Of a stretch of DNA of 52,698 nt, positions 9,701 through 17,923 are shown one piece after another. The number at the start of each line of letters is the position of its first letter. The stretch's first letter is position 1. Where the stretch lies: the NCBI GenBank assembly GCA_002453315.1, contig DKGO01000234.1:1-52698 (forward strand), in the 5' to 3' direction. The translations under genes and the position numbers were made by a program. Origin of the DNA: Caryophanales bacterium UBA6768. GTDB lineage: Bacteria; Bacillota; Bacilli; Bacillales_D; Amphibacillaceae. The notes below the pieces were generated by a model. The model was not told where the DNA came from, did no database searches, and saw nothing but the letters and a program-made list of their open reading frames with translations.

Positions 9701-10360
9701 TTCCTTTTTTTGTTCGTATGTTCTCGCAGTTTCAGATTGTTTTTTCAACGGTTCTAATTGTTGTTCAATTTCATAAATAATATCTTCAACCCTGTTTAAA
9801 TTATCCTCTGTTTCTTCTAATTTAAACATCGCTTTATTTTTACGTTGCTTATATTTTAAAACCCCTGCTGCTTCTTCAAAAATGGCACGACGTTCTTCCG
9901 CTTTGGAACTTAAAATATCATCAATTTTTCCTTGTCCAATAATAGAAAAAGATTCTTTACCTAACCCTGTATCGGTAAACAAATCGATAATATCTTTAAG
10001 GCGGCAAGCTTGTTTATTAATTAAAAATTCACTTTCACCCGAGCGATATACACGACGTGTAATCGCGACCTCATTATAATCGATTGGTAAATTACCTGGC
10101 TCGTTATCCAAAATGAGGGATACTTCAGCAAAATTTAATTGTTTCCTTGAATCACTGCCCTGGAAAATAATATCCTCCATTTTTTGGCCACGTAATGATT
10201 TTGCTGACTGTTCTCCCAATACCCATCGAATGGCGTCAATAATATTACTTTTACCACTTCCATTGGGACCAACAACCGCAGTAATTCCTGGGACAAAATT
10301 AATATTAATTCTTTCTGCAAATGATTTAAATCCTACAACTTCCAACCGGTTTAAAAACAT
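6788..10360 (-). CDS. smc: Chromosome segregation protein SMC
   Basis: ATPase of the SMC-ScpAB condensin that organises replicated chromosomes. The N-terminal head has Walker A GPNGSGKSN (31-39). Two long coiled coils (~170-500 and ~690-1010) flank a hinge domain (~510-690, with IDTILGGQAQHIIVP and the glycine-rich YPGGSMSGGT). The C-terminal head holds the ABC signature LSGGE (from 1090) and Walker B CILDEVDAS (1115-1123). The total of 1190 residues is standard. It leads into ftsY. Unlike the usual rnc-smc order, a gene on the opposite strand lies between rnc and smc, so smc should have its own promoter. Confidence 0.98.
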   Translation of the reverse strand: MFLNRLEVVGFKSFAERININFVPGITAVVGPNGSGKSNIIDAIRWVLGEQSAKSLRGQKMEDIIFQGSDSRKQLNFAEVSLILDNEPGNLPIDYNEVAITRRVYRSGESEFLINKQACRLKDIIDLFTDTGLGKESFSIIGQGKIDDILSSKAEERRAIFEEAAGVLKYKQRKNKAMFKLEETEDNLNRVEDIIYEIEQQLEPLKKQSETARTYEQKKEELKSVEIALLVTEIEQLNEQWKMLLEEIDAEKLAEIAEKTSIQEKEAFVTKKKQALHELDESITDIHQQLLHATEKLENLEGKRNVYFERQKHFSENEQTLKLNQTALLSKISTLHDDWQLESNKKRAIDQEMKELNKKIDSLSNDIHYGVEQINEKIDNLKSDYIEFLNEQAVLQNESKSIDKQLEQLQHVNEDQQHQNKNLIDRKADLEQELMTLKSKMSENSSLISVNQRELEHFKLTLTQEKATYDDMQEKLYQGNEQIATLKARQETLEEMRKSFQGYFYGVKEVLKANKHGILEQIYGTVVDSIEIEPMYVEAIDTILGGQAQHIIVPNDEVARKAISWLKKEKKGRATFLPIASLTERLIPQGLLQQLKSHEGFINVAANLVHVENRFQRVVQHLMGNVIVTDTLANANKLAKMTNRKYRVVTLDGDIVYPGGSMSGGTKKQSNQSLFTRDKELSILNDKLLNFQQRAEQFTKEVMNQKEKIEQMSKQLEIKEMAIIDLKEIWQNNQTKHNEISINLNNVSDDLTSYHHHLEQFETDVTTFKEDKSHIVEQLKSLAEKITETELEIENLTAKERDLKKSERHFEDQLQQFKIKKAELEERQKNIVQRLGDINRQQESYDKEKRTIEEQLSSILEEKSKEVTEEEMTEEINTMKSLKDKAETSLTDRRTKRLTLTKEIEDEEREIKQLEKQHEKLMKEIQQKEVRATRLDVALENNLSHLQTEYVISFEKAANEHERVEDMEAAKKTVRQIKLAIESLGTVNLGAIDEYERLLERHQFLAEQKQDLLDAKQTLFDVIAEMDEEMIKRFGAMFSQIQTAFTDVFNKLFGGGDAHLKLTDEGNLLETGIEIIARPPGKKQKALSLLSGGERALTAIALLFAILKVKPVPFCILDEVDASLDEANVARFSHYLNRYREGTQFIVITHRKGTMEEADVLYGVTMQESGVSRLVSVRLEDMNELVETAT

Positions 10361-10488
10361 ACTGACTCACCTACGTTCAACATTTTCATTCATTTTTTTC
10401 AACATTTTATAAATTTCAATTGTTTTCTTATCTATCCCAGTGTAAACTATTTAATAAAGAGATGATACTATACTACTGAGGTGTGCAT

Positions 10489-10713
10489 ATGGATTTAACT
10501 TTACATACGGAAGAGAATTTGACTTACATGTTGGAAAAAATTGGCGACAAATTATCTGTCGCTAATCGGGTGTTGCTCGATGAAAAGGATTATGACATTA
10601 AATTTTACGATGATTTAAAATTCCTTTATGACCACATTATGAAGCGGGATACTCTAAGTCCAGCGGAAGTAAATGCTTTTATCGATGAATTAAAAATGAT
10701 TCGTAAAGCTTAA
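10489..10713 (+). CDS. DUF1128 / UPF0435 family protein (YfkK type)
   Basis: A 74-residue soluble, mostly helical protein. It matches the DUF1128 family as I recall it: TEENLTYMLEKI near the start, then a YDDLKFLYDHIMKRDTLSP segment and a C-terminal helix ending ELKMIRKA. Function is unknown. I chose ATG 10489 because GAGGTG lies 5 nt upstream; GTG 10483 is inside that site. It is divergent from smc and convergent with rnc, and splits a gene pair that is normally contiguous in Bacillus. It is followed by a good terminator. Family confidence is fairly high, function nil. Confidence 0.85.
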   Translation: MDLTLHTEENLTYMLEKIGDKLSVANRVLLDEKDYDIKFYDDLKFLYDHIMKRDTLSPAEVNAFIDELKMIRKA

Positions 10714-10745
10714 TGTTGAATTCCTTTTATAATTCTAACTTAAAT

Positions 10746-10780
10746 AAACTGTCTCATAAATTAGGGGCAGTTTTATTTTT
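10746..10780 (+). terminator. Intrinsic terminator between the DUF1128 gene and rnc
   Basis: A 10-bp stem (AAACTGTCTC with GGGGCAGTTT, two G-U pairs, 8-nt loop) is followed by TTTATTTTTTT on the plus strand. The downstream arm reaches the rnc stop codon. It could also slow minus-strand transcription leaving rnc, but the T-run there is weak. Confidence 0.85.
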
Positions 10781-11456
10781 TTAACTTTTTTAGCATCTTT
10801 TTTGCCGCAAGCTGTTCCGCTTCTTTTTTTGATCTCCCCGTTCCTTTTTCTACTAAAAGATCGTTCACATGTACTTCAATAACAAATTTTTTGTTATGAG
10901 AAGGGCCAATCTCATCTATTACTTTATAAAATAACTTGGCATGTTTATCTTTTTGGATTATTTCTTGTAATTGGGTTTTATAATCCATCTTATGCGAATA
11001 AACATCACGTGTAATTGCCGGAAAAACATTTTTATCTAAAAATTTGTAGCATGTTTCGAAGCCCTGATCAATATATAAGGCTCCTAAAAATGCTTCAAAA
11101 ACATCGGCTAATAAAGATTGTCTAGTCCTCCCACCGGTCCGTTCTTCACTTTTTCCAATTAATACAAATTCATTAAAGTTTAAAAACGTTGAAAATTGGA
11201 ATAATGATTCTTCACAAACGATGCTTGCACGTTGCTTGGATAATTCTCCCTCCGACATATCATCATTTTTTTTAAATAAATATTCGGAGACGCCAAGTTC
11301 CAATACTGCATCACCGAGAAATTCTAGACGTTCATTATCTTCAATAGTACCACCTTGATATTCATTCGCATAGGATGAATGAGTAAATGCCTGGATCAGT
11401 AATGCTTTATCCTGAAAATTCACAGAAAATTTTTGTTCGAATTTGCCAATATCCAT
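10773..11456 (-). CDS. rnc: Ribonuclease III
   Basis: Double-strand-specific endonuclease that processes rRNA precursors and other structured RNAs, often also scRNA in Bacillus. The nuclease domain bears the signature ERLEFLGDAV (42-51) and the second acidic motif LLADVFEAFLGALYID. A C-terminal double-stranded RNA-binding domain (~155-227) ends KKEAEQLAAKKMLKKLKK. Length 227 is usual for the genus group. AAAGGAGGG precedes the ATG. It follows acpP across a 235-nt gap with a hairpin terminator, so it is probably a separate transcription unit. Confidence 0.98.
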   Translation of the reverse strand: MDIGKFEQKFSVNFQDKALLIQAFTHSSYANEYQGGTIEDNERLEFLGDAVLELGVSEYLFKKNDDMSEGELSKQRASIVCEESLFQFSTFLNFNEFVLIGKSEERTGGRTRQSLLADVFEAFLGALYIDQGFETCYKFLDKNVFPAITRDVYSHKMDYKTQLQEIIQKDKHAKLFYKVIDEIGPSHNKKFVIEVHVNDLLVEKGTGRSKKEAEQLAAKKMLKKLKK

Positions 11457-11566
11457 TAGCTTCCCTCCTTTAAGCTCCTCTATTTATATAATTAGTGTTT
11501 AATTAATAAATCAATATTGCATTTATGTTTAGATTATGTATGTGATAATTAACTTTTAACAGAAAC

Positions 11567-11585
11567 GCCTCGCAATAAGCGAGGC
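11567..11585 (-). terminator. Hairpin between acpP and rnc, likely terminator
   Basis: Perfect 7-bp GC-rich stem GCCTCGC/GCGAGGC with a 5-nt loop. On the minus strand it is followed by GTTTCTGTT, an imperfect U-tract. It is placed to end the fapR-plsX-fabD-fabG-acpP transcript. Confidence 0.6.
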
Positions 11586-11690
11586 TATTGTACATATGAT
11601 AACATTTACTGTTTCTAATCATTAATTGAATACTTTACACTTGCAGAATGTCACACGTTATTATGTAAATCACCTCATAGCGAAGTACGG

Positions 11691-11924
11691 TTATTGATTT
11701 TCTGCAATGTAATTGACTGCATCTCCCACCGTATTAATACTTTCTGCTTCTTCATCAGCAATTTCGAGATCAAACTCATCTTCTAACTCCATTACTAATT
11801 CAACCACATCAAGAGAATCTGCCTCTAAATCATCCCTAAATGAAGCCTCCATAGTAACCTGTGATTCTTCAACATCTAATTGTTCAACAATAATTTCCTT
11901 TACACGATCAAAAATATCTGACAT
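11691..11924 (-). CDS. acpP: Acyl carrier protein
   Basis: Carrier of acyl chains in type II fatty acid synthesis. The acidic 77-residue protein has the phosphopantetheine attachment site in [16 protein letters not shown] (Ser37 with this start) and ends [11 protein letters not shown]. The ATG at 11924 follows AAAGGAGGTGAT, a nearly perfect match to the 16S rRNA tail with good spacing; a longer frame from GTG 11933 would start inside that site. The very strong site fits the high abundance of ACP. Last gene of the fapR operon. Confidence 0.98.
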   Translation of the reverse strand: MSDIFDRVKEIIVEQLDVEESQVTMEASFRDDLEADSLDVVELVMELEDEFDLEIADEEAESINTVGDAVNYIAENQ

Positions 11925-12009
11925 GCCTATCACCTCCTTTACATAGAATAAAATATTTTATGAAAAAATACAATTTTATATCATTATTTCCTAGAGATTT
12001 TTGGTCTTT

Positions 12010-12753
12010 TCACATTACCATACCACCATCGACGTGGATTGTTTGCCCCGTAATATATTGTGAATCATCAGATGCTAAAAAGTTAACGACCTTTGCAATA
12101 TCCTCAGGTTCACCTAGCCTTTCCAAAGGGATTAATGGCAATATTGCACCTTTTTGTTCCTCCGTTAAAATATCTGTCATATCTGTTGTAATAAATCCTG
12201 GTGCAATTGCATTGACAAGGATATTTCTCGTTGCTAGTTCCTTTGCTGTTGCTTTTGTTAAGCCAATAACACCAGCTTTAGCTGCAACATAGTTAGCCTG
12301 ACCGGGATTACCACTGACACCGACAACAGAAGCAATATTAATGATTCTTCCCGAGCGTTGTTTCATCATTTGTCTTGTTACCGCTTTTGTACATAAAAAG
12401 GCACCCTTTAAATTCGTTTCAATTACTTCATCAAATTCGGCCTCTTTCATCCGCATTAATAAATTATCTCTGGTGATCCCAGCATTATTCACTAAAATAT
12501 CCAATTGGCCAAAAGTGGTGATAACTTCCTTCACCATGGCTTTTACTTCTGACTCATCCGCTACATTCGCTTTTATCTTTATTGATTGGACACCTAATTG
12601 CCCCAGTTCAGCCACTACTTCCTCGGCCTTCTGTTCATTCCCCGCATAATTAACGGCGACATTGGCACCCTGTCTACCTAATTCTAAAGCAATCGCCCTG
12701 CCAATACCACGGGATGATCCAGTAACTAAGGCACATTTCCCTCTTAAATTCAT
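12010..12753 (-). CDS. fabG: 3-oxoacyl-ACP reductase FabG
   Basis: NADPH-dependent reductase of the fatty acid elongation cycle. It is a short-chain dehydrogenase with the cofactor motif TGSSRGIG (11-18), NNAG at 89-92, and catalytic residues Asn114, Ser142, Tyr155 and Lys159 (YVAAK). The C-terminus [14 protein letters not shown] is typical. 247 residues. Its ATG overlaps the fabD stop (TAATG), so the two are translationally coupled; acpP follows. Confidence 0.97.
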   Translation of the reverse strand: MNLRGKCALVTGSSRGIGRAIALELGRQGANVAVNYAGNEQKAEEVVAELGQLGVQSIKIKANVADESEVKAMVKEVITTFGQLDILVNNAGITRDNLLMRMKEAEFDEVIETNLKGAFLCTKAVTRQMMKQRSGRIINIASVVGVSGNPGQANYVAAKAGVIGLTKATAKELATRNILVNAIAPGFITTDMTDILTEEQKGAILPLIPLERLGEPEDIAKVVNFLASDDSQYITGQTIHVDGGMVM

Positions 12754-13694
12754 TATTTTACCTCCTTATACCAGTGTAGAAAGTTTTGTAATGTCGCATC
12801 ATCTTGTACGGAAAAAGTTTTCATTTTACGGTCAATTTTTTTCACTAGACCACTTAGTACATTCCCAGCACCGACTTCCACAAATGCATCAACACCATCA
12901 TCGATCATTTGCCGAATCGACTGTTCAAAACGGACTGGTGAGTAAAGTTGCTGCAACAATAATTGCTTGATTTCTGTCTTATTTTGTACAGGTTTGGCAG
13001 ATACGTTAGCATAAACCGGTATGTTACCATCTTGAAAGGTGACTTGATCTAAATGTTTAGCAAAGTCCTCATTCGCTTCTTTCATAAATCTCGAATGAAA
13101 AGGTCCACTAACGTTCAATGGAATCACTCGTCTTGCTCCAGCCTCTGATAATTTTCCGCTAATGTCATCAACACCATTTTTCGATCCAGAGATAACGATT
13201 TGTCCAGGACAATTCAAATTAGCAATATCGACAATTTCATCACCAGAAAATTCATCAATAACAGATTGTATGGCACTTTCATCTAAGCCAAGTACAGCAG
13301 ACATTGTTCCTTTTCCAGCCGGCAATGCTGCCTCCATTAATTTCCCTCTAACAGCAACTAAGGGAAGTGCTTCTTCGAAGGATAATACACCAGAAGCAAC
13401 TAAAGCACTATATTCTCCTAAACTATGACCTACCGTCATCGAAGCTTTTATTTGATGCTTAGTTAAAATTTCATGGACGGCCATACTATGTAAAAGTAGT
13501 GCTGGTTGTGTATTCTCAGTCTCTGTCAACTTTTCCTTTGGTCCCTGAAACATGATGTTTGATAAATTTTTATTTAATAGTTGGTCGGCTTTTTTAAATA
13601 ATTGTTTCACATCATCATATTGATCATATAATTCCTGTCCCATCCCTACTGATTGTGATCCTTGACCAGGAAACATAAATGCTAATTTAGTCAT
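12753..13694 (-). CDS. fabD: Malonyl-CoA:ACP transacylase FabD
   Basis: Loads malonyl groups onto ACP. The N-terminal [13 protein letters not shown] and the nucleophile elbow GHSLGEYSA (Ser91) are intact, as is the later catalytic-His segment GPFHSRFM. About 313 residues with the ATG at 13694, which lies behind AGGAGGGGGAAA and gives the family N-terminus; the longer frame to 13727 is not needed. The start overlaps the plsX stop by 8 nt and the stop overlaps the fabG start, all within the FapR operon. Confidence 0.97.
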   Translation of the reverse strand: MTKLAFMFPGQGSQSVGMGQELYDQYDDVKQLFKKADQLLNKNLSNIMFQGPKEKLTETENTQPALLLHSMAVHEILTKHQIKASMTVGHSLGEYSALVASGVLSFEEALPLVAVRGKLMEAALPAGKGTMSAVLGLDESAIQSVIDEFSGDEIVDIANLNCPGQIVISGSKNGVDDISGKLSEAGARRVIPLNVSGPFHSRFMKEANEDFAKHLDQVTFQDGNIPVYANVSAKPVQNKTEIKQLLLQQLYSPVRFEQSIRQMIDDGVDAFVEVGAGNVLSGLVKKIDRKMKTFSVQDDATLQNFLHWYKEVK

Positions 13695-14697
13695 TTTCCC
13701 CCTCCTCTTCAAGTTGTAGCATATCAATTGAATCCCTTATCGTACCAATCACATTTTGTTCAATCATTTGCACCGTTTGTTTCACTGTTGAATAAATTGC
13801 TTTACCATTTGATGACCCATGTGATTTAATGACTGGGGCATCTAAACCAAACAATGCCGCCCCACCAAATTCTGTATAATCTAATTTAGCTTTTAATCCC
13901 CGTAAATCACTCATAATCATTCCAGCCGCAAGCTTCGTTTTCAATGATGAAGATAATGTTTCTTTTAATAAATCAATAACATGCATTGCTGTTCCTTCAA
14001 CTGTTTTTAACGTAATATTACCACTAAATCCATCAGTAACTACAACATCTGCCTGTCCATTTAAAATATCCCTTGCTTCTATGTTTCCGATAAAATTTAT
14101 CGGTGCAGCTTTTAACAGTTTGAAAGCCCTCTTTGTTAATGTACTTCCTTTACTATCCTCTGTACCAACGTTTAAAAGGGCTACCTTTGGTTTTTCTATT
14201 CCCCGAACTTTTTCCGCATAAATAGAACCCATGACACCATATTGAACAAGGTTATTTGCATTAGCATCAACATTAGCACCTGCATCTAGTAGTAAAAATC
14301 CTTTATCATCAATCGTTGGTAAAGTTGGGCTTAATGCAGGGCGTTCAATCCCTTTCATTCTACCGACAATAAATAAACCAGCGACAACTAATGCCCCTGT
14401 ATTCCCCGCTGAAATACAAGCATCAGCACGATTCTCCTTTACTTCTTTCGCCATTAATGCAAGAGATGATTCTTTTTTCCTTCTAATAGCACGTATTGGT
14501 TCTTCATCCCCTCCAATGACTTCCTCCGTATGGATAATATCTATTCGTTCATCACTTGTTAAATGTTCTTTGATTTTTTTCTCGTCACCGACTAATGTTA
14601 CTTGCAATTGTTTGATTTCTTTAATCGCTTGTTGGACTCCTTCGACAACTGCTTGAGGAGCATTGTCTCCCCCCATTGCATCAATGGCAATTCTCAT
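13687..14697 (-). CDS. plsX: Phosphate acyltransferase PlsX
   Basis: Converts acyl-ACP to acyl-phosphate for the first step of phospholipid synthesis with PlsY. It begins [14 protein letters not shown], the invariant PlsX start. Further hallmarks are [26 protein letters not shown] and [15 protein letters not shown]. 336 residues, normal. It is preceded by fapR (3-nt gap) and overlaps fabD. In Bacilli this gene belongs to the FapR regulon; the operator upstream of fapR supports this here. Confidence 0.98.
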   Translation of the reverse strand: MRIAIDAMGGDNAPQAVVEGVQQAIKEIKQLQVTLVGDEKKIKEHLTSDERIDIIHTEEVIGGDEEPIRAIRRKKESSLALMAKEVKENRADACISAGNTGALVVAGLFIVGRMKGIERPALSPTLPTIDDKGFLLLDAGANVDANANNLVQYGVMGSIYAEKVRGIEKPKVALLNVGTEDSKGSTLTKRAFKLLKAAPINFIGNIEARDILNGQADVVVTDGFSGNITLKTVEGTAMHVIDLLKETLSSSLKTKLAAGMIMSDLRGLKAKLDYTEFGGAALFGLDAPVIKSHGSSNGKAIYSTVKQTVQMIEQNVIGTIRDSIDMLQLEEEGEND

Positions 14698-14700
14698 ATT

Positions 14701-15270
14701 TTAAACCCCTTTTACGCTCGTTCGATACATATAAAATTCCCCTGTAAAGACGAGTTCATTTTGTACAAAACTTTTCACATGAATATCGGTCATACCTGAA
14801 CGGTGTTGCTGATGAACATGTGCTTTTGCCACGACTTGCTCACCTAACTTTACCTGCCTTTTAAAGTGGATATTAGCATCTTTTGTTAATGCCAATTCAT
14901 CATCAATAACGGCAACAGCTAATGAGTTTGCCTGAGCAAACAAATGGTGTCCACGGGCAATATTATTCCGCGAAAAAACATGTTCCCCTTGAATCGTTAA
15001 AATGGATATGGCACGTTTGTCTAATTCCAAATCAATAATATCACCGATGACTTCCTCTATCGGTAAAGTTTTCACAGTTTCATTCCATTGATTTGTAGCT
15101 ACATGTTTAATTCTTTCCCGTAATTCAGGAATTGCTAATTCCAAACGGTCCAGCCGAATTGTTTGAATACTAACATCAAATTTTTTCGCTAATTCTTGAT
15201 CAGTAATAAATGGTGTTTGTTGAATCGTTTCTTGCAACAGTTCCTGGCGCTGTTCTTTTTTTAAACGCAT
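14701..15270 (-). CDS. fapR: Fatty acid and phospholipid synthesis repressor FapR
   Basis: Transcription factor that senses malonyl-CoA and represses lipid synthesis genes. The N-terminal helix-turn-helix ([20 protein letters not shown]) is followed by the linker [12 protein letters not shown] and a C-terminal hot-dog domain containing [20 protein letters not shown], which binds malonyl-CoA in the family. ATG at 15270 gives the family N-terminus [13 protein letters not shown]; ATGs at 15288 and 15285 are possible but neither has a better ribosome binding site. First gene of the operon and probably autoregulated through the operator just upstream. Confidence 0.97.
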   Translation of the reverse strand: MRLKKEQRQELLQETIQQTPFITDQELAKKFDVSIQTIRLDRLELAIPELRERIKHVATNQWNETVKTLPIEEVIGDIIDLELDKRAISILTIQGEHVFSRNNIARGHHLFAQANSLAVAVIDDELALTKDANIHFKRQVKLGEQVVAKAHVHQQHRSGMTDIHVKSFVQNELVFTGEFYMYRTSVKGV

Positions 15271-15293
15271 TTTCCACACATCCATCATCTAAT

Positions 15294-15310
15294 TTATGAC
15301 TAGGTACTAA
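15294..15310 (-). promoter_or_regulatory. FapR operator
   Basis: On the minus strand TTAGTACCTAGTCATAA agrees at 15 of 17 positions with the TTAGTACCTnGTACTAA palindrome remembered for FapR boxes. It starts 4 nt after the predicted -10 element, so bound repressor would cover the transcription start. This is the classic arrangement for fapR autoregulation. Confidence 0.85.
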
Positions 15311-15314
15311 TAGT

Positions 15315-15343
15315 AATATATAACAGTAGATTTAATTATGCAA
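15315..15343 (-). promoter_or_regulatory. Sigma-A promoter of the fapR-plsX-fabD-fabG-acpP operon
   Basis: TTGCAT (15343-15338) and TATATT (15320-15315) on the minus strand are separated by exactly 17 nt. The FapR box follows at once, which supports this being the regulated operon promoter. Confidence 0.8.
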
Positions 15344-15460
15344 GTAGTTATGAAGTACACAAACTGTGCTATTTAAATTTTGAAATTTTTAATCCATGAA
15401 TCAATTTCATAATTATTCTTTTTTAAAAGTTACAGAGTTACAGATTAATAGAATTCATTT

Positions 15461-15768
15461 TGTAATGCATTATTTATCCAGTCCACCGCTAATTTTGAAG
15501 CCATATATCAGTGTCACGATATTAAAGTAATCTTTGTCCGTTTACCTGTTCGGTAACGTACATTGTTTAATTGAAAAGATTCCTTGAGATGGGCATTTAC
15601 TCTCTCAACTGAGGTCCTTTGATTGTATATCTTTTGCCAAACCATAGATCTTCTTGCTGGTGCAGTGTATCGTCTTAAATCTGTTGTGTTCTTCATTTTA
15701 AAGACTTTTTGACAGATGACTTCATTAGCTAAGGGACAATCTCTACACCTTTGGGTAATGTAAAAGTT
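15461..15768 (-). pseudogene. Decayed IS4-superfamily transposase C-terminus (copy 1)
   Basis: A translated remnant reads CRDCPLANEVICQKVFK, then YTAPARRSMVWQKIYNQRT. The segment YNQRTSVERVNAHLK keeps the Y-(2)-R-(3)-E-(6)-K spacing that carries the catalytic Glu of IS4-type DDE transposases. After TGKRT the frame shifts twice, and the tail (FNIVTLIY then ASKLAV) is recovered in other frames. Only the last ~100 codons remain; the N-terminus and both IS ends are gone. Similarity to the copy at 35.4-36.0 kb starts right at the recG stop codon and ends in the shared TAAATAATGCATTAC. Confidence 0.85.
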
Positions 15769-17800
15769 AATCCAATTGCTCCTCGGATGATAATTCATTT
15801 GACAAATATTGCTTTAACTTAATATATTCCGGATCATTCCAAAGTAATTTTTCTTCTATTATCGTTTGTGCATCCTGTCTCGCGGTGTCTAAGGCACGGT
15901 AATCATGAACAAGATCAGCCACTTTGAACTCAGGGAGACCACTTTGTTTTTTTCCAAAGAAGTCACCTGGACCTCTTAATTTTAGGTCCGCTTCTGCTAA
16001 ATGGAATCCATCGTTTGTTTCTGTCATTATTTTCATACGTTCCTTGCCAACCTCTCCTTTTGGGTCGGCAATTAATATACAATAGCTTTCTTTGTCCCCT
16101 CTTCCAACACGACCACGTAGTTGGTGTAACTGTGCTAAACCAAATCGCTCAGCATCGTAAATGACCATCGTTGTCGCATTTGGTACATTGACACCTACTT
16201 CAATCACTGTCGTTGCAACAAGAATGTGCAGTTTATTTTGTGTGAATTGTTTCATTAGTAATTCTTTTTCCTGCTGTGGTAACCGTCCATGCAATAAACC
16301 AATTTTAATGGATGGTGGATAATAGGATAGCAACTGTTCATATAAATCAATAGCATTTTGATAATCGAGCACATCTGACTCCTCAATTAAAGGCGAAACA
16401 AAATAGGCTTGTTCACCACGACTAATGTTTTTTTCAATAAACGTTAATACACGTGGTAAAATATTTTCCTTTACCCAAAATGTTTGTACCGCCTTTCTAC
16501 CAGCTGGTAATTCTTTAATAGAAGAGACGTCCATATCACCAAACGCAGTAATTGCAAGTGTTCTTGGTATCGGGGTAGCTGTCATAAATAATACATCGGG
16601 ATACAATCCTTTTTTTCTTAACATGCTACGTTGCTCAACTCCAAAACGATGCTGCTCATCAATCACAATAAATCCCAATTGTGAAAATTGGACATCATCT
16701 TGAATTAAAGAATGAGTACCAATCACAATGTGTATTAAATTGTTTTTAATTTGATCCACTATTTCCCGACGTTTCTTGCCTTTTAATGAGCTTGTTAAAA
16801 GGACTATCGAAATGTCATCAGGTAACATTTTCTTCAATGTAACATAATGTTGTTCAGCTAAAATTTCCGTCGGCACCATAAATGCCCCTTGTAATTTAGC
16901 GGTCACTGTGGCATAAAGTGCAACAATTGCCACGGCTGTTTTACCAGATCCTACATCTCCTTGCAATAATCGATTCATTTGATTTGTTGATGCCATCTCT
17001 TTTAAAATTTGTTCCAATGATGTTTGTTGGTCTGACGTTAATGTAAAAGGAAGATGACGAATAAATTGATCTACCTTATGACGATCAATTAATTGGGATT
17101 TCCCTGTACCTTGTTTTTTATAGCTCATTTTTAAATAAGCCATTTTTAATTGAAAAAGTAATAACTCTTCATATGTAAAACGGCGTCGTGAATGGTGTAG
17201 AGCTTGTTTATTTTCTGGGAAATGTATTGTTCGAATAGCATCTTGTCGATTGGGAATTTTATACTCTAGCAAATATTTATTTGGTATAATTTCTTCTACT
17301 TGTCCTAAATATAAATCTATCACTTGTTGAATTAATTTTTTAAACCTAAACATTTTTACAGTACCCTTTAATGAATAAACACTTTCGATTTGTGTCGCTT
17401 GTTTCGGTTCACCTAATTGATATTTTGCAACGGTTATTTGTAAACGATGGGCATCCCATTTTCCTGTTAATGTCACTGTTGTTTCAGGTTGTAAATGTTT
17501 TTTTGCAAAGGCTCGATTAAACATAACAGCCTTCACGGATGTTTGTTCAATATCAACATGAAATATTAAACGTGACTTATTTCTAGCATAATGGATAATA
17601 GTGGGTGGGTGGATAACCTTTCCAACAATTGTTACTTGATCATCGTGGACTAATTCATGAAGTGATTTAATTTCCATAAAATTATATCTATATGGAAAGT
17701 AGAGTAGTAAATCTTGAATCGTATTGATTCCCATTAAAGCTAAATCTTCAGTTAATTTTTCACCTACTCCTTTTAATTGATTAACGGGGGTATTTATCAT
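15767..17800 (-). CDS. recG: ATP-dependent DNA helicase RecG
   Basis: Branch-migrating helicase that remodels stalled forks and recombination intermediates. It has an N-terminal wedge/OB region (~1-240), helicase domain 1 with GDVGSGKTAV (281-290) and DEQHRFG (381-387), TATPIPRTLA, and helicase domain 2 with LLHGRLPQQEKE and QLRGRVGRGDKESYC. The C-terminus RGPGDFFGKKQSGLPEF is diagnostic. 677 residues, near the usual 680. The last codons abut the transposase remnant, so the final few residues may derive from that junction, but no core motif is affected. Confidence 0.98.
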   Translation of the reverse strand: MINTPVNQLKGVGEKLTEDLALMGINTIQDLLLYFPYRYNFMEIKSLHELVHDDQVTIVGKVIHPPTIIHYARNKSRLIFHVDIEQTSVKAVMFNRAFAKKHLQPETTVTLTGKWDAHRLQITVAKYQLGEPKQATQIESVYSLKGTVKMFRFKKLIQQVIDLYLGQVEEIIPNKYLLEYKIPNRQDAIRTIHFPENKQALHHSRRRFTYEELLLFQLKMAYLKMSYKKQGTGKSQLIDRHKVDQFIRHLPFTLTSDQQTSLEQILKEMASTNQMNRLLQGDVGSGKTAVAIVALYATVTAKLQGAFMVPTEILAEQHYVTLKKMLPDDISIVLLTSSLKGKKRREIVDQIKNNLIHIVIGTHSLIQDDVQFSQLGFIVIDEQHRFGVEQRSMLRKKGLYPDVLFMTATPIPRTLAITAFGDMDVSSIKELPAGRKAVQTFWVKENILPRVLTFIEKNISRGEQAYFVSPLIEESDVLDYQNAIDLYEQLLSYYPPSIKIGLLHGRLPQQEKELLMKQFTQNKLHILVATTVIEVGVNVPNATTMVIYDAERFGLAQLHQLRGRVGRGDKESYCILIADPKGEVGKERMKIMTETNDGFHLAEADLKLRGPGDFFGKKQSGLPEFKVADLVHDYRALDTARQDAQTIIEEKLLWNDPEYIKLKQYLSNELSSEEQLD

Positions 17801-17849
17801 TGTGACACTTCCTACATTTTCATAATTTTATCTTAATGTTGAAAACAGG

Positions 17850-17871
17850 AGTCCACAACTCAATGTGGACT
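17850..17871 (-). terminator. Hairpin between sdaAA and recG
   Basis: Perfect 8-bp stem AGTCCACA/TGTGGACT with a 6-nt loop. On the minus strand it is followed by CCTGTTTTC. It lies in the 123-nt gap after sdaAA and probably ends the sda transcript, although the U-tract is short. Confidence 0.6.
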
Positions 17872-17923
17872 ATATATGAGTAATAAACAATGCTCGATAT
17901 TGAATATGCCCTGGCATTTAAAC

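Noticed and set aside
10135..10412. Plus- and minus-strand frames overlapping the 5' end of smc
   Set aside because: They are shadows of the conserved SMC head domain; none has family features.
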